DNA of 64,000 nucleotides, from positions 19,805,191-19,869,190 of the forward strand of contig NC_092026.1 in the NCBI RefSeq assembly GCF_042242105.1. Direction: 5' to 3'. The notes beneath the pieces are model-generated. The model did no database searches, was not told the origin of the DNA, and saw only the letters and a program-made list of their open reading frames with translations. The position numbers were made by a program, and so were the translations under genes. This stretch comes from Pempheris klunzingeri (lineage: Eukaryota; Chordata; Actinopteri; Acropomatiformes; Pempheridae). Shown here one piece after another: positions 36,157 through 48,920 of this stretch (within the stretch, counting starts at the first letter, position 1; every line of letters starts with the position of its first letter).

Positions 36157-38100
36157 GGATGAGAGGATAGAAAAGATGAGAGACGTTGTTTTATTGCTTT
36201 GCGACTACGGTGCACATGACAAGGCTGCTCTCTCTGCACATATGATGGAGAGATAGATAGATTGGCTTCCTGAGATTTGTTTATTTCGCAAAGCCAAATA
36301 CACAAGTGCATCTGGACCGGACTGTGATAGAAATTAGACATGGAGCCTTTTCAGCGCGCAAAGGTCACCGCTTTAATATGCAGATTTCAAACGGGCAGTA
36401 AGCCTGAAAGCACTGCTCCGGTGCAGCAGCGCAGCACGGGCTCCGTCAGCAGCCTGTTACCTCCCAGGCCTGCACGCTCGGGCTCTGGTCTTCTGCACAG
36501 CCATCACGTAGGCACCGCAGGACACTGTGCGCCGCGCAGCCTCGGCGTGTGAAAGTCAGTGGACACGCGCGCACGCTGGCTGGCGCACTGTCTCAGCACC
36601 TGGGGCTGACCACTCATTTAAGCCAGAGCAAATTTTTCTAATGCAGCGCCAACAACAAAACATTTAAAGCCTTTTCCGTCCTCATAACAAGTGTTTAATG
36701 ATGCCAGATGCTGCATTTCTACTCTGCCACTTGGTTTAGAGACAGCGGGAGAGATAAAGAGTCCGTTTTACTTTGAACATAAATGACTCAGTGCCAGATA
36801 AGGGTGTCGTCTCAACATTTTTGTATGCAGAATTCGTACTGAATTATAGACTTCCACTACAATGTGGCAATACAAGTGGAAAATAAGGATTCCAATAGTC
36901 ATTATGTATTTTTAATTAAGTGAAATCAGAGTGAGGACCTCTCTGGAATGCTTTCAAGGACCCCTGAAGGTGGACTTTCTGCATTAGAGAAAACTACATA
37001 ACTCCAATCATGGGAGCCTCGAGCTGCGCTATTTATGTTTTCAGTGTGGAAAAGCAGCTGCTCGCTTGAAGATCTCTCAAACTCCCCGACTCTCTCACCC
37101 CTCCTGGCTCCCCACGGCTTTTATTATTTCATATTTTCTTGAAACCCACCTCCCCGGTGTCACTTTGTCGCCACCACCACTGATTGGGCTGACGTGCGGC
37201 TGCCGCCATCCATGTTTAACCCCATCATGCCTCCCCACACACAGACCTAATCCGCCAGTAAAACTAATCCTTAATCCTCTCTGGCAAGTTGAACACCCCC
37301 TCCAACCCCCCCCCCCTTCCACCACACCCCTCCCTCCCCCGTCTATTTAGATCCTGATTCCCAAATGGTCCTTGTGCATGAAACATCAGAACTACACAGA
37401 CCAAACTCTGATAAAGTTTGCGAGCATATGCAAAACTGCCAATTCCTGGGGTGGTGAACATTATGAGGTGTGGAGGTTATGGGAGTTAGACAAAATTTGA
37501 AGGTGATGAGAGGTAAAGTAGCTGTGAGAGGCACAGGCCAAGAGCGGTGTTGTAGGGATGTGGGGAAGATGCACGCACAGAAAAATATCCACAACTCCAC
37601 AAGACCAATGACTCAACAGTGGCATTACCATATTGCAAATTATCAGGCCTTCGGGAAATAGCAGTGGGTCTATCTGCAAGATAGGGGTAATAGCTCTATA
37701 ATATCAATGATAAGAAACATTATAGGCTACTGAGGACCGTGACAATCAACTTCAGATGACCTGCGCTGCTTCATCTGGGGAGATCTGTCGGCCCGAACCC
37801 GTGATCAAATTCAAAGAAGATACCAGACCTACTCAATATCAAACCTTCAGATAAAGGGAGCAGAGCCATCATGGGAAATCCTACAGTAATGTGCTACCAC
37901 AGGAGATAACACAATACACCAGAAAGCCCGATAAGGTCAGTGCAGACTCACTGTGAAGTATTATAGGAACATTATGGTGATTTTCCGGTGCGGTGAGATC
38001 ACACTTCTCTATCTGCTCCATCTCCTTCATGTTGCTCACAGCCAGTAGGCCCCTGCTCTGGCCCTGTTATCCCGATGGTACGGGCCAAATCGTATTAAAA
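36157..38100. other. Spacer between the tRNA and the next gene's 5' region
   Basis: About 1.9 kb. It is CpG-richer at 36340-36600. It contains a C11-type run near 37306 in C-rich surroundings (37290-37340), which is G-rich on the minus strand. I see no gene here. Confidence 0.6.
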
Positions 38101-38242
38101 TCCCCTCCGTCCCTCCCTCCTTCCCCTCCATCCCTCCCTCCCTCCCTTGTCCCCTCCCCTCCCTCTCGTCTTTCAGACAGACTGTTTTTGCTGCAGTGAA
38201 CGGCAGCCGTGGAGAGAGAGCGAGGGAGAGACAGGGATACAA

Positions 38243-38278
<36 letters not shown>

Positions 38279-38280
38279 CT
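38101..38280. repeat. Pyrimidine tract (CCCT repeats) followed by a (GA)n tract
   Basis: 38101-38165 is nearly pure C/T with repeated CCCTCC units, which on the minus strand are runs of three to four G. After a short spacer, 38205-38235 is GA-rich and 38251-38278 is (AG)14. The segment lies upstream of the signal-peptide exon. Confidence 0.85.
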
Positions 38281-38379
38281 CGGAGGAAAAAAAGCAAGGA
38301 AAACAAAGAGTCGGGAGAAGGAAGAAGGAGGTAAAAAAGTCGGTAAAAGCAGATTGAAAGAAGGCTCCGGACAAACGGC

Positions 38380-38475
38380 TGCTGCGCATCAAAGGAGGGA
38401 CCTTACTGGGGACCTTATTGGAGACCAGCGCCAACAAAACCCGGCTCCGGAGGCGGAATATAACGGTGTGTGAGT

Positions 38476-38527
<52 letters not shown>

Positions 38528-38687
38528 GTGTGTGTGATTATTACCGTGCATTGCTCTGCTGCTTGTATTATTGTCCGGAGTAGGCTGTAGCCTGTAGGGC
38601 GGACAGGAGACACCTGTCAGTGCTGACGCTTTTCCGTCTCCAGGAATGTGTCTGTGTGCGCACTCTGGGTAGGTGGCTGTGAGTGTG

Positions 38688-38720
<33 letters not shown>

Positions 38721-39322
38721 AATCCGTTATGCCTGCCCAGGGAGAGAGCTGTATAATCCCTGCGTGTTTTATAATTTACTCTGAATACGCGTTTTGTTGT
38801 CGGGCTGCTTGCGCTCTAGCAGACTCCTCTCCCCTTCCTCTTCTCTCCCGGCTCTGTGGGCTCTATCGCTCTGCATAAAAAAGCAAACACAACTAGGCGC
38901 TGTGTGCAGCAGCAGCAGCAGCCACATCTCTCCAGCCTTTACCAGAGTCTCTAAATCTCACCCCACCGGCACTAGATATTTTTGCAAGAGCGGGAGAAGG
39001 TGTTAGAAATCAGACTCCGACCCGACCGACATCGCTCCGGTGCTCCCGCGGTCCGTCGCAGCGATGCAGCCACCACGAGCTGTTATTATTATTGTTATTA
39101 GCATCATCATTACTGTTATTAGTCTCCAGAGCGGACGGCGAGAAGTTGTTTTAAATCACGCCTAGAGCGTCCGGGTTATTTCCCATGGATGCACTTGTTC
39201 CAGTTTTGTTTTCGTTTCTCGCCATCACTCAACAGGAAGAAGGGCTGGAGCAACAATAAACACAGCCCCCCCCCCCCGCCCCTCCTAATCCCCACATCCC
39301 CACATCCCATACCATGCATCCC

Positions 39323-39355
<33 letters not shown>

Positions 39356-39440
39356 CACCCCACTCCTCCATCCCACCCTCTATCCCCGCCCTAACCGCCC
39401 GCCCGTCCCGCAGGCAGCACTCCGGCCGCGGCTCCCCCCT
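38380..39440 (+). promoter_or_regulatory. CpG-rich putative promoter / 5' non-coding region of the downstream gene
   Basis: G+C- and CpG-rich islands (for example 38385-38460, 39010-39065 and 39400-39460) are interrupted by microsatellites: (GT)n at 38466-38536 and 38682-38720, and poly-C runs near 39267-39279 and 39319-39338. A transcription start and untranslated first exon are expected here because the coding exon has its own splice acceptor at 40174. I cannot place the exact exon ends. Confidence 0.45.
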
Positions 39441-39556
39441 CTGCGTTCACAACGAGGGAGCGTTTCACAGATGGACCGATGGCTCACCTCGGCGCAGGCT
39501 ACTGCTATTTTAGGGAATGTGCGTGATGGAAAGAGAGAGAGAGAGAAAGGAAGAGA

Positions 39557-39590
<34 letters not shown>

Positions 39591-40174
39591 CAAAGAGAGG
39601 GAGAACGAACGAGCAGCAATTATGCACGTCTGTATGTCTCCAGTCTTGTGCAAAGCGCACCGAGTATTCTCAGCGGGCGACAGGTGCATCTCTCTACTGG
39701 TGTTGTCTGTTTTTTCTTCCTTCTTCTGTTTCTGTTTTTTTTTTATCTTTTTCACGACCAACTGGGAGAGTGTTCCTTTGCGTTATTTCTAATTAGCAGG
39801 AGTTACTTAGAGCTGTCCAAAGCACTCCCTTTCCTATCCACCACACGCGCGCAGCTTGTTAAGGCGGATGAATAAATTCACAGTAATATGAAACCCCTCC
39901 TGTTCTCCCCTTCTCCCCTCATTACCACCTATACACCACCCTCCTTCTGCCGCTTGGCTCCATCACAGCCCCCTCCCCTCACCCCCGCCTCTCTCAATCG
40001 CCTCTCAGTATGGTATGACACAAGCAGATCGATGAATACCCATGGAGCAACGCGTGAGTAATGGGTGGGCCAAGCGTTTGTTCAGCAGCAGCCAACCAAT
40101 GGCAAGGGACGCAATTAGTGGCCAGTCGGTCTGCCCCGCTTGTTTTCTTCATCTCTCCACTGCTCTCTCTGCAG
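39441..40174. other. Probable intron within the 5'UTR
   Basis: Contains GA (39531-39546) and (GT)n (39559-39589) microsatellites and a T-rich patch. It ends in a good pyrimidine tract and gcag acceptor at 40171-40174. A CCAAT box (40096-40100) could instead mark a promoter directly before the coding exon. Confidence 0.45.
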
Positions 40175-40241
40175 GTGACACTCCAGAGCTCCTCTGCCCT
40201 CCTGAGGATTCAGTGAGACAGGCGGATCTGTGTGCCTGACC

Positions 40242-40332
40242 ATGGCCTTCCCATCAGCCCCCTCCGCATTATGGAGTGTCAGCTTATTGACAGTACTATT
40301 CACAGCTGCGGTTCACAGCAACATTGTCTATG
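40242..40332 (+). CDS. First coding exon of a secreted or membrane protein: signal peptide; candidate cadm3
   Basis: An ATG in a good context (gaccATGg) opens MAFPSAPSALWSVSLLTVLF and then TAAVHSNIVY, and stops in phase 1 at donor gtaagc. The hydrophobic core SLLTVLFTAAV followed by H-S fits a cleaved signal peptide. Immunoglobulin-superfamily adhesion genes typically have such a short phase-1 signal exon followed by a very long first intron, and no further exon appears in the remaining 23.7 kb. CADM3 is favoured because, from memory, human CADM3 lies next to an intronless tRNA-Arg-UCU in 1q23. The 30 residues alone do not identify it. Myelin protein zero and other 1q23 immunoglobulin-type genes are alternatives. 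Coding exon 0.8, identity as cadm3 about 0.4. Confidence 0.7.
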
Positions 40333-43300
40333 GTAAGCACCTTTATCCCTCTTTATCTACCCGCTTCCCATTCTCTGTATCTCGCTGTTGCTCCCTGGGC
40401 CCCTGACCTCCCCGACCCCCTCTTTCTGTCTCTAGCGGTGCCCCTATCTGTTGACTTGAGGCTTTTTTTGTTGTTTCCTGTACTATGACAAGGGAATCAG
40501 AGAGCCGTTAATAAGCGCATGGGACACTCCCACCTCCCTGGACCCCAGTGGAATTTCTGCCTTGTTTTTGAGGAATGTGTGTGACTTGCACGTGGGCGCA
40601 GGACTCCTCTCACACACATGCACGCTACAGCTGACTGACTCGCTCCGTGGCTTCCTCTTCCTTTTCCCTTTCTCTCCCTACGACATCTTCAGTCGCTTGC
40701 TCGTATTAAAGTACAAAAGCAGGCACACGGTAGCATTCTTCCTTTCATGTTCACCTGCTCGTCATCTCTCCCTGTGCAGACTAGCCAGGTTCATGCAACC
40801 TGGAGATAAGCAGTAATCATCTTGTACTTTCTCAAATAGCAACACGGGAGTGGGCACACTTAACACACACACATACAGTACAGGCGCATGACACTTGTCA
40901 TGGTTGAAGCTCAACCTGTGATGAGTGGGGCGCGGCTGAAAGCGCATGGTAAGAGCGGATTTGATGAGAGAAGCACTTTGTAATGATATCATCCCTGCTG
41001 TGAGCATTGAGTGAACAGGAATACACTGTCCAATGTGCTTGTCCAATTACATAACACTCAAGTGACTGGCTGCTGGTAATACAACCTTTAGAGGGCAAAC
41101 CGTGCCGATGGGGAAGTGGTGCATCATGATTGTCCCTCAGTCCATAGAAAATTGATTGACACAGGTAGAATCCTGTTGGCATTTTCTCATCAGGCTACAT
41201 TTGGGAGTTAATTGCACAGTGTGTTTGGCAAAGAACCGTAAAACCATACAGCAGGCAAGAAGTTTCTATTAGACATTTTCTCATTTGCATTTGCAATATA
41301 TATTCTCAGAGGTCCCTTGTACTCACTCATGCACACCCACACAAATTCGCAAATTTGAATAGATCCGTGTGTGCATCGGGCATGCACATGCATGGACCAA
41401 GTGTACACGTGTACAAAGATATGCTAGCTTTACTGTACTTCCACCTCATTTACCCACATCAGCTACTTTTTCTTTCTGTTGAATTATGCAGACTTTGGTT
41501 TCTGCACCTCTTGTGTATGAAATGAGAGGAAGTGCAGGACTGTCAGTGTGGGCTCGCAGTGGTCAGTAATAAAAAGTGAGAAACAATCGGCTGTGCCAAG
41601 AAGCTTGGATGAGGTCATTGCTAAACAAATGCAAATGTAGGCCTGTCAAGGCCCCGAAAGCTGTTGAAGATGAGAAATGACCAAACAATCTCCAGATTGA
41701 GGCGATGATGATGAAATATCAATGTCTCGTCAGAGTGCTGACCCCGACCGTGTAGCTCGTCATTGAAACCCAGGCAGCGGTTCGTTATTTGGGTCCGAAA
41801 ATGATTTTGGCTCGCATTCAGACGCACGTCACATTTGATTAAGGTGTGCCTAGCAGGAGACCTGACCATGCATGACCAATTCCTGCTTTGGTTTCACCTA
41901 AGCGCTGTTTTACATTATCATGTCAGTCAAGGAGAGTAATTAAGGCTGGAACGTCTGACAGCGTTTAGGAGATGAGAAAACACGTCAAAGTGTACAATTG
42001 AGAGGAGATGGGAGGCAGGGATGGAGTGCTGGCTTCACAGTTTCTGTGTGGACGTTGTAAGCCATGAAGTTATACTCAAGGTCTTTCTGTCATTCATTTT
42101 TGCTATCAAAGTGTGATCAAAAACTCTTAGCAACTACACTGAAACAAAAATGTTATAATTTCTTCATTGAATCATTTGTCAAATGAGTTTGAAATTATAA
42201 TGCTTGTGCTACTGGAGGGCATTAATCAGAATAAGAATGCATAATTTTTTTCATCATTGAAAAGCAGACATTCTTGTCTCAGTGGTACTGGTGCAAGAAA
42301 TACTCACAGTTTACAGACTTTCTCAATGGGAAACAAGGAATTCAGCTCTTACATACAACACAGAGGAAAGATGCCAACAATTCAGCAGACAGGAAACTAT
42401 ATATATCTGGTGCTCACTGTTCTGAAGTTTCTAGACATTTGAGCAATGTGGTGTTTCAGTTCCAGTGGTAAATGCGTGTAAGCTGCAGAACACTGATCCA
42501 TTGCTCACATCTGCCCCGATCTGTCTGATTGGTGTTGTTGTGACACAGCAGCAGAGCTGTTAAGTAGAAGATAGAGTAGGGCAGGATGGGCAGTCAAATA
42601 ATGCCGTCATAATGGAGATCTCCATGCTAAGAGGGCCTGGAACAGAAGGGCTACTTACCATAAATAATTCAATGTTATGTATCAGAGAGGAAAAACGATT
42701 AGCTCTGCAAATCAATGCAGGAGCAGATGAGCCATCAGAGAGCAGGACTGCCCATCACTGCTACACTCAGAGTCCAAAACATGCAGACTGTTTGACTCTT
42801 TTCAGCAATCAAACAAGGACCCTTTTCATCATTTAAATGAGGAAAGAAAGAAAAAAAGTTTCCCCATGAGTTGCGGGGTTGACTATCATTCAGCCATCAA
42901 CAGGCTGCATGTCATGACCATTAAATTCCTGACCAACCCCGGACTCCCAGCTCTACCACTTCCCATCTTCATTTGATGTATGTCAAAGTCAGGGAAAGGA
43001 TTGCACTGACTCTGTTTTTGTCTGGATTTATCTGTGACCAGGCTTCCTTAGAGCGAGTGAACGAATCGGGGAGACACTAATTGCGTGCCATTTGACATAT
43101 CCATTTCCACAGCTGGATGTGCAGCCATGCGCTGAGGATGGAAAGTGCCTCTCAGAAGGGCACAGATTAGGCATGCAATTGGCCGGCTGTGCCCTGGTTC
43201 TGTACTGCTGACCCAGTTACCTCAGGGCTGCTGTGTAGTGTGGCAGGTCCATCCGCTGGAGCATTCAGCAGACAGCGTGTAGAGCAGCGCGCTGTGGCCT

Positions 43301-46300
43301 CCCATCAGCCACCTGGCCCTCAGCTCCATGGCAGTCTGATCCCAAACCCCAGGAGAATGTTTGCATTCGTAAGAAGAAACATGACTAATAGTTTATTTAC
43401 CTCGATGAGGTCTGCTGGTCGGAACAAAGTGAATGAAGCCCTAATGCCTCCAGCTGAGGCCAATAATGAATAAGGATTAAAGGACGGGAGCAATGTGGAC
43501 CAATCGTTAGGGTGGCAAGATTTACAGGCGGGAGGGCTCCGCATGTGTGTCTGCCAGCGGTTCACTTTATCCTGCCACAAAATGGTCTCCTTCCCCTCAA
43601 GACCGGTTCTTTCTCGCTGGCTGGATGCCCACTTCCTGTGTGTGCTGCTGTTGTTTACTGTTGACTTCCTGTGTGCCAAGATGGGGGAACATTTGGCTAA
43701 TACACAGTACGGCTACCATACAATAGCAGTAGGCGGTTTGGATGGGAGGCCTCTGCCTGTTAACAAGGCTGACTGATAAGCAGTGACTCATTAACAAGCG
43801 GAGGTACACAGAGCCTGGGGGAATTACCGCCTAGCCACTGTGACATTAATAAGAGGCCTAAGCTATTTTTCCATTTGGCTCCGCCGGCACTGGGCTAAAC
43901 CAGTGGTTTCCAATCTCGACCCCGGCTATTTACTGGCTCCAGTGCTTTTCCATTTGTTTCAGCCACTGGTTACCTGGTCTGATTGGAGCTGGGCAGATCA
44001 GTATTGTCAGTGTGGGCTGCAGTTAATGACATCTGCTGCTTCAATAGAGAACCAGACACCCCTCATTAGTTTTCCTCAGATTCAGTCAGAAACATCTGGG
44101 GAGGAGCCCAATTAATTCTTCTCATGATGATCATGCCAATTAATTAGCAATATGTTTTTGTTTTTTTTTTCCTTAGAAGACATATTCCAACACATATCTT
44201 AGATTTCAATCAATGCTGCTGCTGATGATGATTCTGACACTATATAGATCCAATTAGGCTTCTAAAATACATTCAGTATAATATGCACCAAGAGCTCCAA
44301 GTAACAGTCTCCTATCAGAATTTTAAATCCAAAGCCATATTACTTCCGTTGTCTTGTGTGTTTATTTTTCTCTGATCCTGTAAGTGTTTTGTCGTCCAGA
44401 TCAGTTTTGTGATTACAAACCGGATCCCGATTGGCTGGCATTAGTTTGCAACAGATTCACATCTGGCAGAAAACCAATTATTTCTCCTGTTCATCATGCC
44501 GATTAATTAAGGCGCTGTGGCTGATTGATTAAACTCCCAACAAAGCTCTAACCATGAGCAATAGAGCCCTGGAGATGATTTGCATCACACATTATGCACA
44601 TTGCTGTGTCTTCATGTTATCTTCATATAGCTCCTTCGACATGCTGAAACATTACACATGCGTAAGTGGCAGGAAGAGAAGCTCACAGCTCAACAAGTCA
44701 CAAGTGTTAATAAGCACTTTTGTGGCTAAATTAAGCAGAATTAAAATTCAGCGGCATGTCAGTGTCGTCGGATCTTAAAGGTTTCAGGAGCGCCCAAACA
44801 AGAGTTCATTAGACGTCATCAATCTGAGGCAGATCTCATCCAACAAGGCCCATTGAAGCAATGTGAGATTACATCAGAACAGATAAATCTCGTCTGCTGG
44901 CATCATAATAAAAGTGAATGCCATTTAGAAATTGAAAGAGAGAAGTGCTCTTGAGATTCTACAAAGCGGTAACGCACTCTGCTTCGTCTCAGGTACTCTT
45001 AAAAGACACATCACTCTGCAGCATCTCAGGGTCGAGAAAATTAGGGGTCCAGCATTTGCGAAGCTGTCAGCTTTAAACCATCACTTTACAAAGACACCGC
45101 AGATTAAACAAACCTGACAACAACAACAACGTCAGCCTTGGAATAAATTAATTCCCCTCATTTCCGACAACAAGACCTCTTATTATTGTGCTCCACACTC
45201 AGCTGGCTTTTCCTTTGATCAGGTCCCTCACTTTTACCGCACACCCCCTTTCTCTCCAGTTACCCACAGGAATTCTCTGATGGGTGTTTTAATTGATTGC
45301 TGCGGGGGTGGAAATCACCCATCCTGTCATTGACGCATGGGTGGTCAGACCGAAAGCTTCCTGGAAAGGTGTGTCTGTTTGTGGAAGCTGGTCACTGGGC
45401 TGTGTGAAAACTCCAGCTATGACGGGCCGCCGGAAGACGCAAGTGCGCGGCTGTAAAACGCAGCATTTGTATTGATTGAGTTTGAGTGCTGAGGGTTCCC
45501 CCCTGAGCGCAGGACCTCCTCCAATGAAAGAGCAGAGGTTGCTCTTGTTTATTGCCTCTTTTTGATGATGCCATCATTCTGACTGGTGGTAGGGAGTGTG
45601 TCTGGGGGGGGGGTATCGCTGATACCACAACCATAAAGCCATTTTAATTCACCTGTGCGCTCTCTTGGGAACTCTCCCAAGTCTGATTTCTGCTGAGAAT
45701 ATCACCGTCCATTCACTGGATGGTGAGTCTTATCGAGTCCCTGACACAGTGCTATCACATATAGAACCAGCGTTGGAGGAGTATTGTGAAGCAGCTCTCC
45801 AGATTCTAGATTAAACTCTCATGGATATAAATTACCAAGTAAGTCAAAGGTGTGTATTTACACATTTCTTACTTGAAATACTTCTGTCCTTGCTGCAGAC
45901 ATGCTTCAGTATCACCAGATCTGACATATTTGACTTCCTCATTTCACTTGTGTACTCTTAAAAAAAAAAAAAAAAAATGCAAGGCTGTTTGATGGAAACA
46001 ATTTGTCATAATCTTACAAATTTAGCACTGAACTGACGACAGTACGAAGCAGAGTCTGGCACTTCTGCTTTTCCAGCTGATCCAATGTCAAAGTGAATCA
46101 GCAGCCAGTCAGACAGAGTCCTCTAGGCTGAGTCCTGTCCTGGCACATGCAGTGAAGTTTTTGATAGTTTTAACTTTGGCAGACTGATCAGCCGTCAGAG
46201 CGATTACACTGAGTGCTAGTTGCAGCCTCAAATCAGAAAGTTAGTCTAACAATATTTTCTTGTACTGTAGCAGTCTTCAATATTGCAAAGCAGTTTCAGT

Positions 46301-48420
46301 TGCAACTGTATTGTGTGCTGAGATATGGCTTTAGCACTGAAACTATTGGATGGTATCGTTATTAAAGTTTTTGTAATGTAACAGCTACTTCAGTGGAGTT
46401 CATTTATGGTTCCGCTGCACTACAGCACTTCTAACGCCTCACAATCACAATGCACCACGCTGCTTGAATGCTCATAGCCCCCATATATATCTGCTGTTAA
46501 AATGCAGTCTGTATCATTTAAATGCCCTTTGCCTTAATACAGTACCTGGCATTTAGGGTATGCGTTCTCATCATCATTTATGGCTGCATTGTAATTGGAT
46601 CACATTTTTCATGCACCCTGTGCAAAGCGGGGAGGTGCTTTGGGAGGTTGCATTGTCAACAAGAACAAGCATGACAGGTGTAGGATCATTAGACTTGATA
46701 CTATAGAGCCTGGATTTACTTTTCATTGAAGTGGAAAAGGTCGTCTTTTATGAGTCTTTCCTGGAAGGCAACAGAAGTGATGACGTGCGTGTTTTTTGCC
46801 GCAGTTTGCAACTACTGTAAATGGAAGAGGAAAAGTAGTGAGAAGTGGTTGGGATGGAGGGTTGATACTGAAGGTGTCTTTGAAGAAGACGAGTCTGAAG
46901 TGAATTTAAACTTCTCCACAAGACGTGAATACACACTGTGTGCGCTGTCTTTACTCCTGCCTGAATTCTGATCCCCCCTGTGGGTGGCCTGAAGGACCTG
47001 ATAACTTTCCGATCATAAAGTGCATTTGCTCGCTGCATTAGCGTGGCTTTTTTTTCTCTTCCAAGATATTCACGCTGCCACTGCATCCTAAAACAAGGTG
47101 TAAATGAGGTGAGGCGGCTAAATGTTTAAACAGGAAGTGCAGTAAATAGTCTGTTATCTTTCTTGCACCTTACATTTTAAGTTTATTTTCATAGCTTTTG
47201 TGTGTTGGGCTGATTGTTTCTCCATCAAAGCCACAGCCTAGAGAGGTACACACCTAACACAAACAATATCTTAATTGTTTGAATACTTTGATTGTAACTT
47301 ATGAACACAGTGATTGTGACCTACACTAGTATTATTTCCCTTTCATGAGAACTGCTGCTCCCATCTCTTCTTTTCTTGAGTGGAGGAATAGAAGCCATCA
47401 GTGTTTAAACATTCCAGTCTATTGATGAACACAAAAATAAGCTTGTTGGCTTAATTCTGTCATCCTTGAGTTGTTAAAGAGCATCGATGTTATCCAGTGA
47501 CAATTAGTGCAGGGAATATATTGCCTGCCTTTAAACATTAAATGCAGTTAGTTGACCAATCAAACAGTCAATCACTTTGGCACAAGTGGAAGCTTCAAAC
47601 CACCCAGTGGACAGGTGCAGCCTTGGATTTTACTCTGCACCTGGCCCTTGACATCGATCAGGCCATGATGAGCACACGATGAGTGGATGCGACTTTTGAC
47701 GATGAGGCCATTGCCGCACGGTGTAACTCAGAGCTACCGCGCTGGTTGGAGACAAAGGCACCAAATAGGCATCTCTAATCTCCCTGCTGAATGAATCTGA
47801 AACAAAGAGAGGAGGAACACAGACATAGAGGCTTGGACACACATAGGATAAGCTGATTACCCAGGAAAGGAGGGAGGGCGAGGGAGACAGAGGGAGACAG
47901 AGGCATGCACGTGAACAAGAGAAATCCATACAGTAAGGGAGTACGAGGGCGGGGAAATGGAGGAGGAGGGGGAGTAAGAAAAAAAGTGAGCTCACTCTAA
48001 TGATGGGGTTCACAGACTGGAGAGAAAATGAAACAAAACAGTGTGGGGAATGAGGGTGAAAGAAAAAACACACAAGAGAAAAAAAGGTGAACATTTAAAA
48101 GGACGAGCTATGGTGCGCTACATAGAGCATGCAATAGGAAAATGAATGGAAAGCATATTTGCCTGTGATATCCTCCTTAGGCACACGACACAATCAAAAA
48201 CGGGACATTATGCAAATGTGTGGCAGCACGGCAATATAATCGCTACCTGAGTCATTTCACCTGCTCTGCTCAGTATTCGCTATATATACAAACAGAATTA
48301 CATCCTATCCAGGTGTATGGGCTAAATATACAGCTAATTAAAATTAATGAGATTTACTTAGAAAAGAATATGCTCCCTCCTTAAGCTGCTTATCCCCGCA
48401 TGAGAATCAACACACACTGA
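40333..48420 (+). other. Long intron of the signal-peptide gene, first part
   Basis: Largely single-copy-looking DNA. The stretch 42850-45330 is low in microsatellites and rich in ATTAATTA-type words, and so is a candidate for conserved regulatory DNA. A-run at 45961-45977. Open frames here have no recognisable products. Confidence 0.6.
44095..44530. promoter_or_regulatory. Candidate intronic enhancer with paired homeodomain-type motifs
   Basis: CATGCCAATTAATTA (44132-44146) and CATGCCGATTAATTA (44495-44509) agree at 14 of 15 positions. Further 'caattaatt' (44109-44117) and 'ttgattaaac' words surround them. TAATTA cores are typical homeodomain sites. Function is inferred only from motif clustering. 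Confidence 0.4.
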
Positions 48421-48546
48421 CACACACACACCTTTGCCAGAGTGCTCAAAAATACACACACACGCACCTTGTTTTGATTCACTCTCCTTCACTTTGCTTT
48501 CTCACACCCTGCTAGGCAGACTATTTAGAATCCTCGGTACGCTTGC

Positions 48547-48581
<35 letters not shown>

Positions 48582-48862
48582 CACACGCACACACACACAC
48601 AGGCAAGCTCTCAGTCTATCTTTCTGTCTTTCAGTCGGCTTTCCTCTCACGGAGACTTAAACATGCTGCTTGTTCAATGAACACGCAAGTCCTTGACTGT
48701 ATGTCAGCACACACAGACAAAATGCATATAGACACACATCCACAGAGATTCTCAAAGATGTGCACACACACACAAACATGTAAACAGATGCTAACACACT
48801 CATAGAAACAATGTGAGAAAAACACTCATGCACATATTTATGCATGAAGACATGCTCACGCA

Positions 48863-48899
<37 letters not shown>

Positions 48900-48920
48900 G
48901 CACAAAGCATAGTCATACAC
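48421..48920. repeat. (CA)n-rich block
   Basis: (CA)n arrays at 48545-48601 and 48867-48897 lie in a 500-bp stretch full of 'cacaca' and 'acacatgc' words. Histidine/threonine-rich or cysteine/valine-rich translations of it are artefacts. Confidence 0.9.

Noticed and set aside
38036..38551. 171-codon minus-strand frame near the 5' region of the third gene
   Set aside because: Built from (CA)n, CT and CCCT repeats. No conserved sequence.
39189..39590. 133-codon proline/histidine-rich frame
   Set aside because: Runs through poly-C, (CA)n and GA repeats of the CpG-rich region. Not a plausible protein.
40242..40332. Myelin protein zero (neighbour of SDHC in mammals) as the signal-peptide gene
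   Set aside because: In mpz, as I recall, the first exon ends inside the signal peptide and a small gene follows. Here the exon continues past the cleavage region and the intron exceeds 23 kb.
44537..44778. Open frames inside the candidate regulatory island of the long intron
   Set aside because: No family resemblance and no splice-site support. Non-coding conservation is a likelier explanation for the composition.
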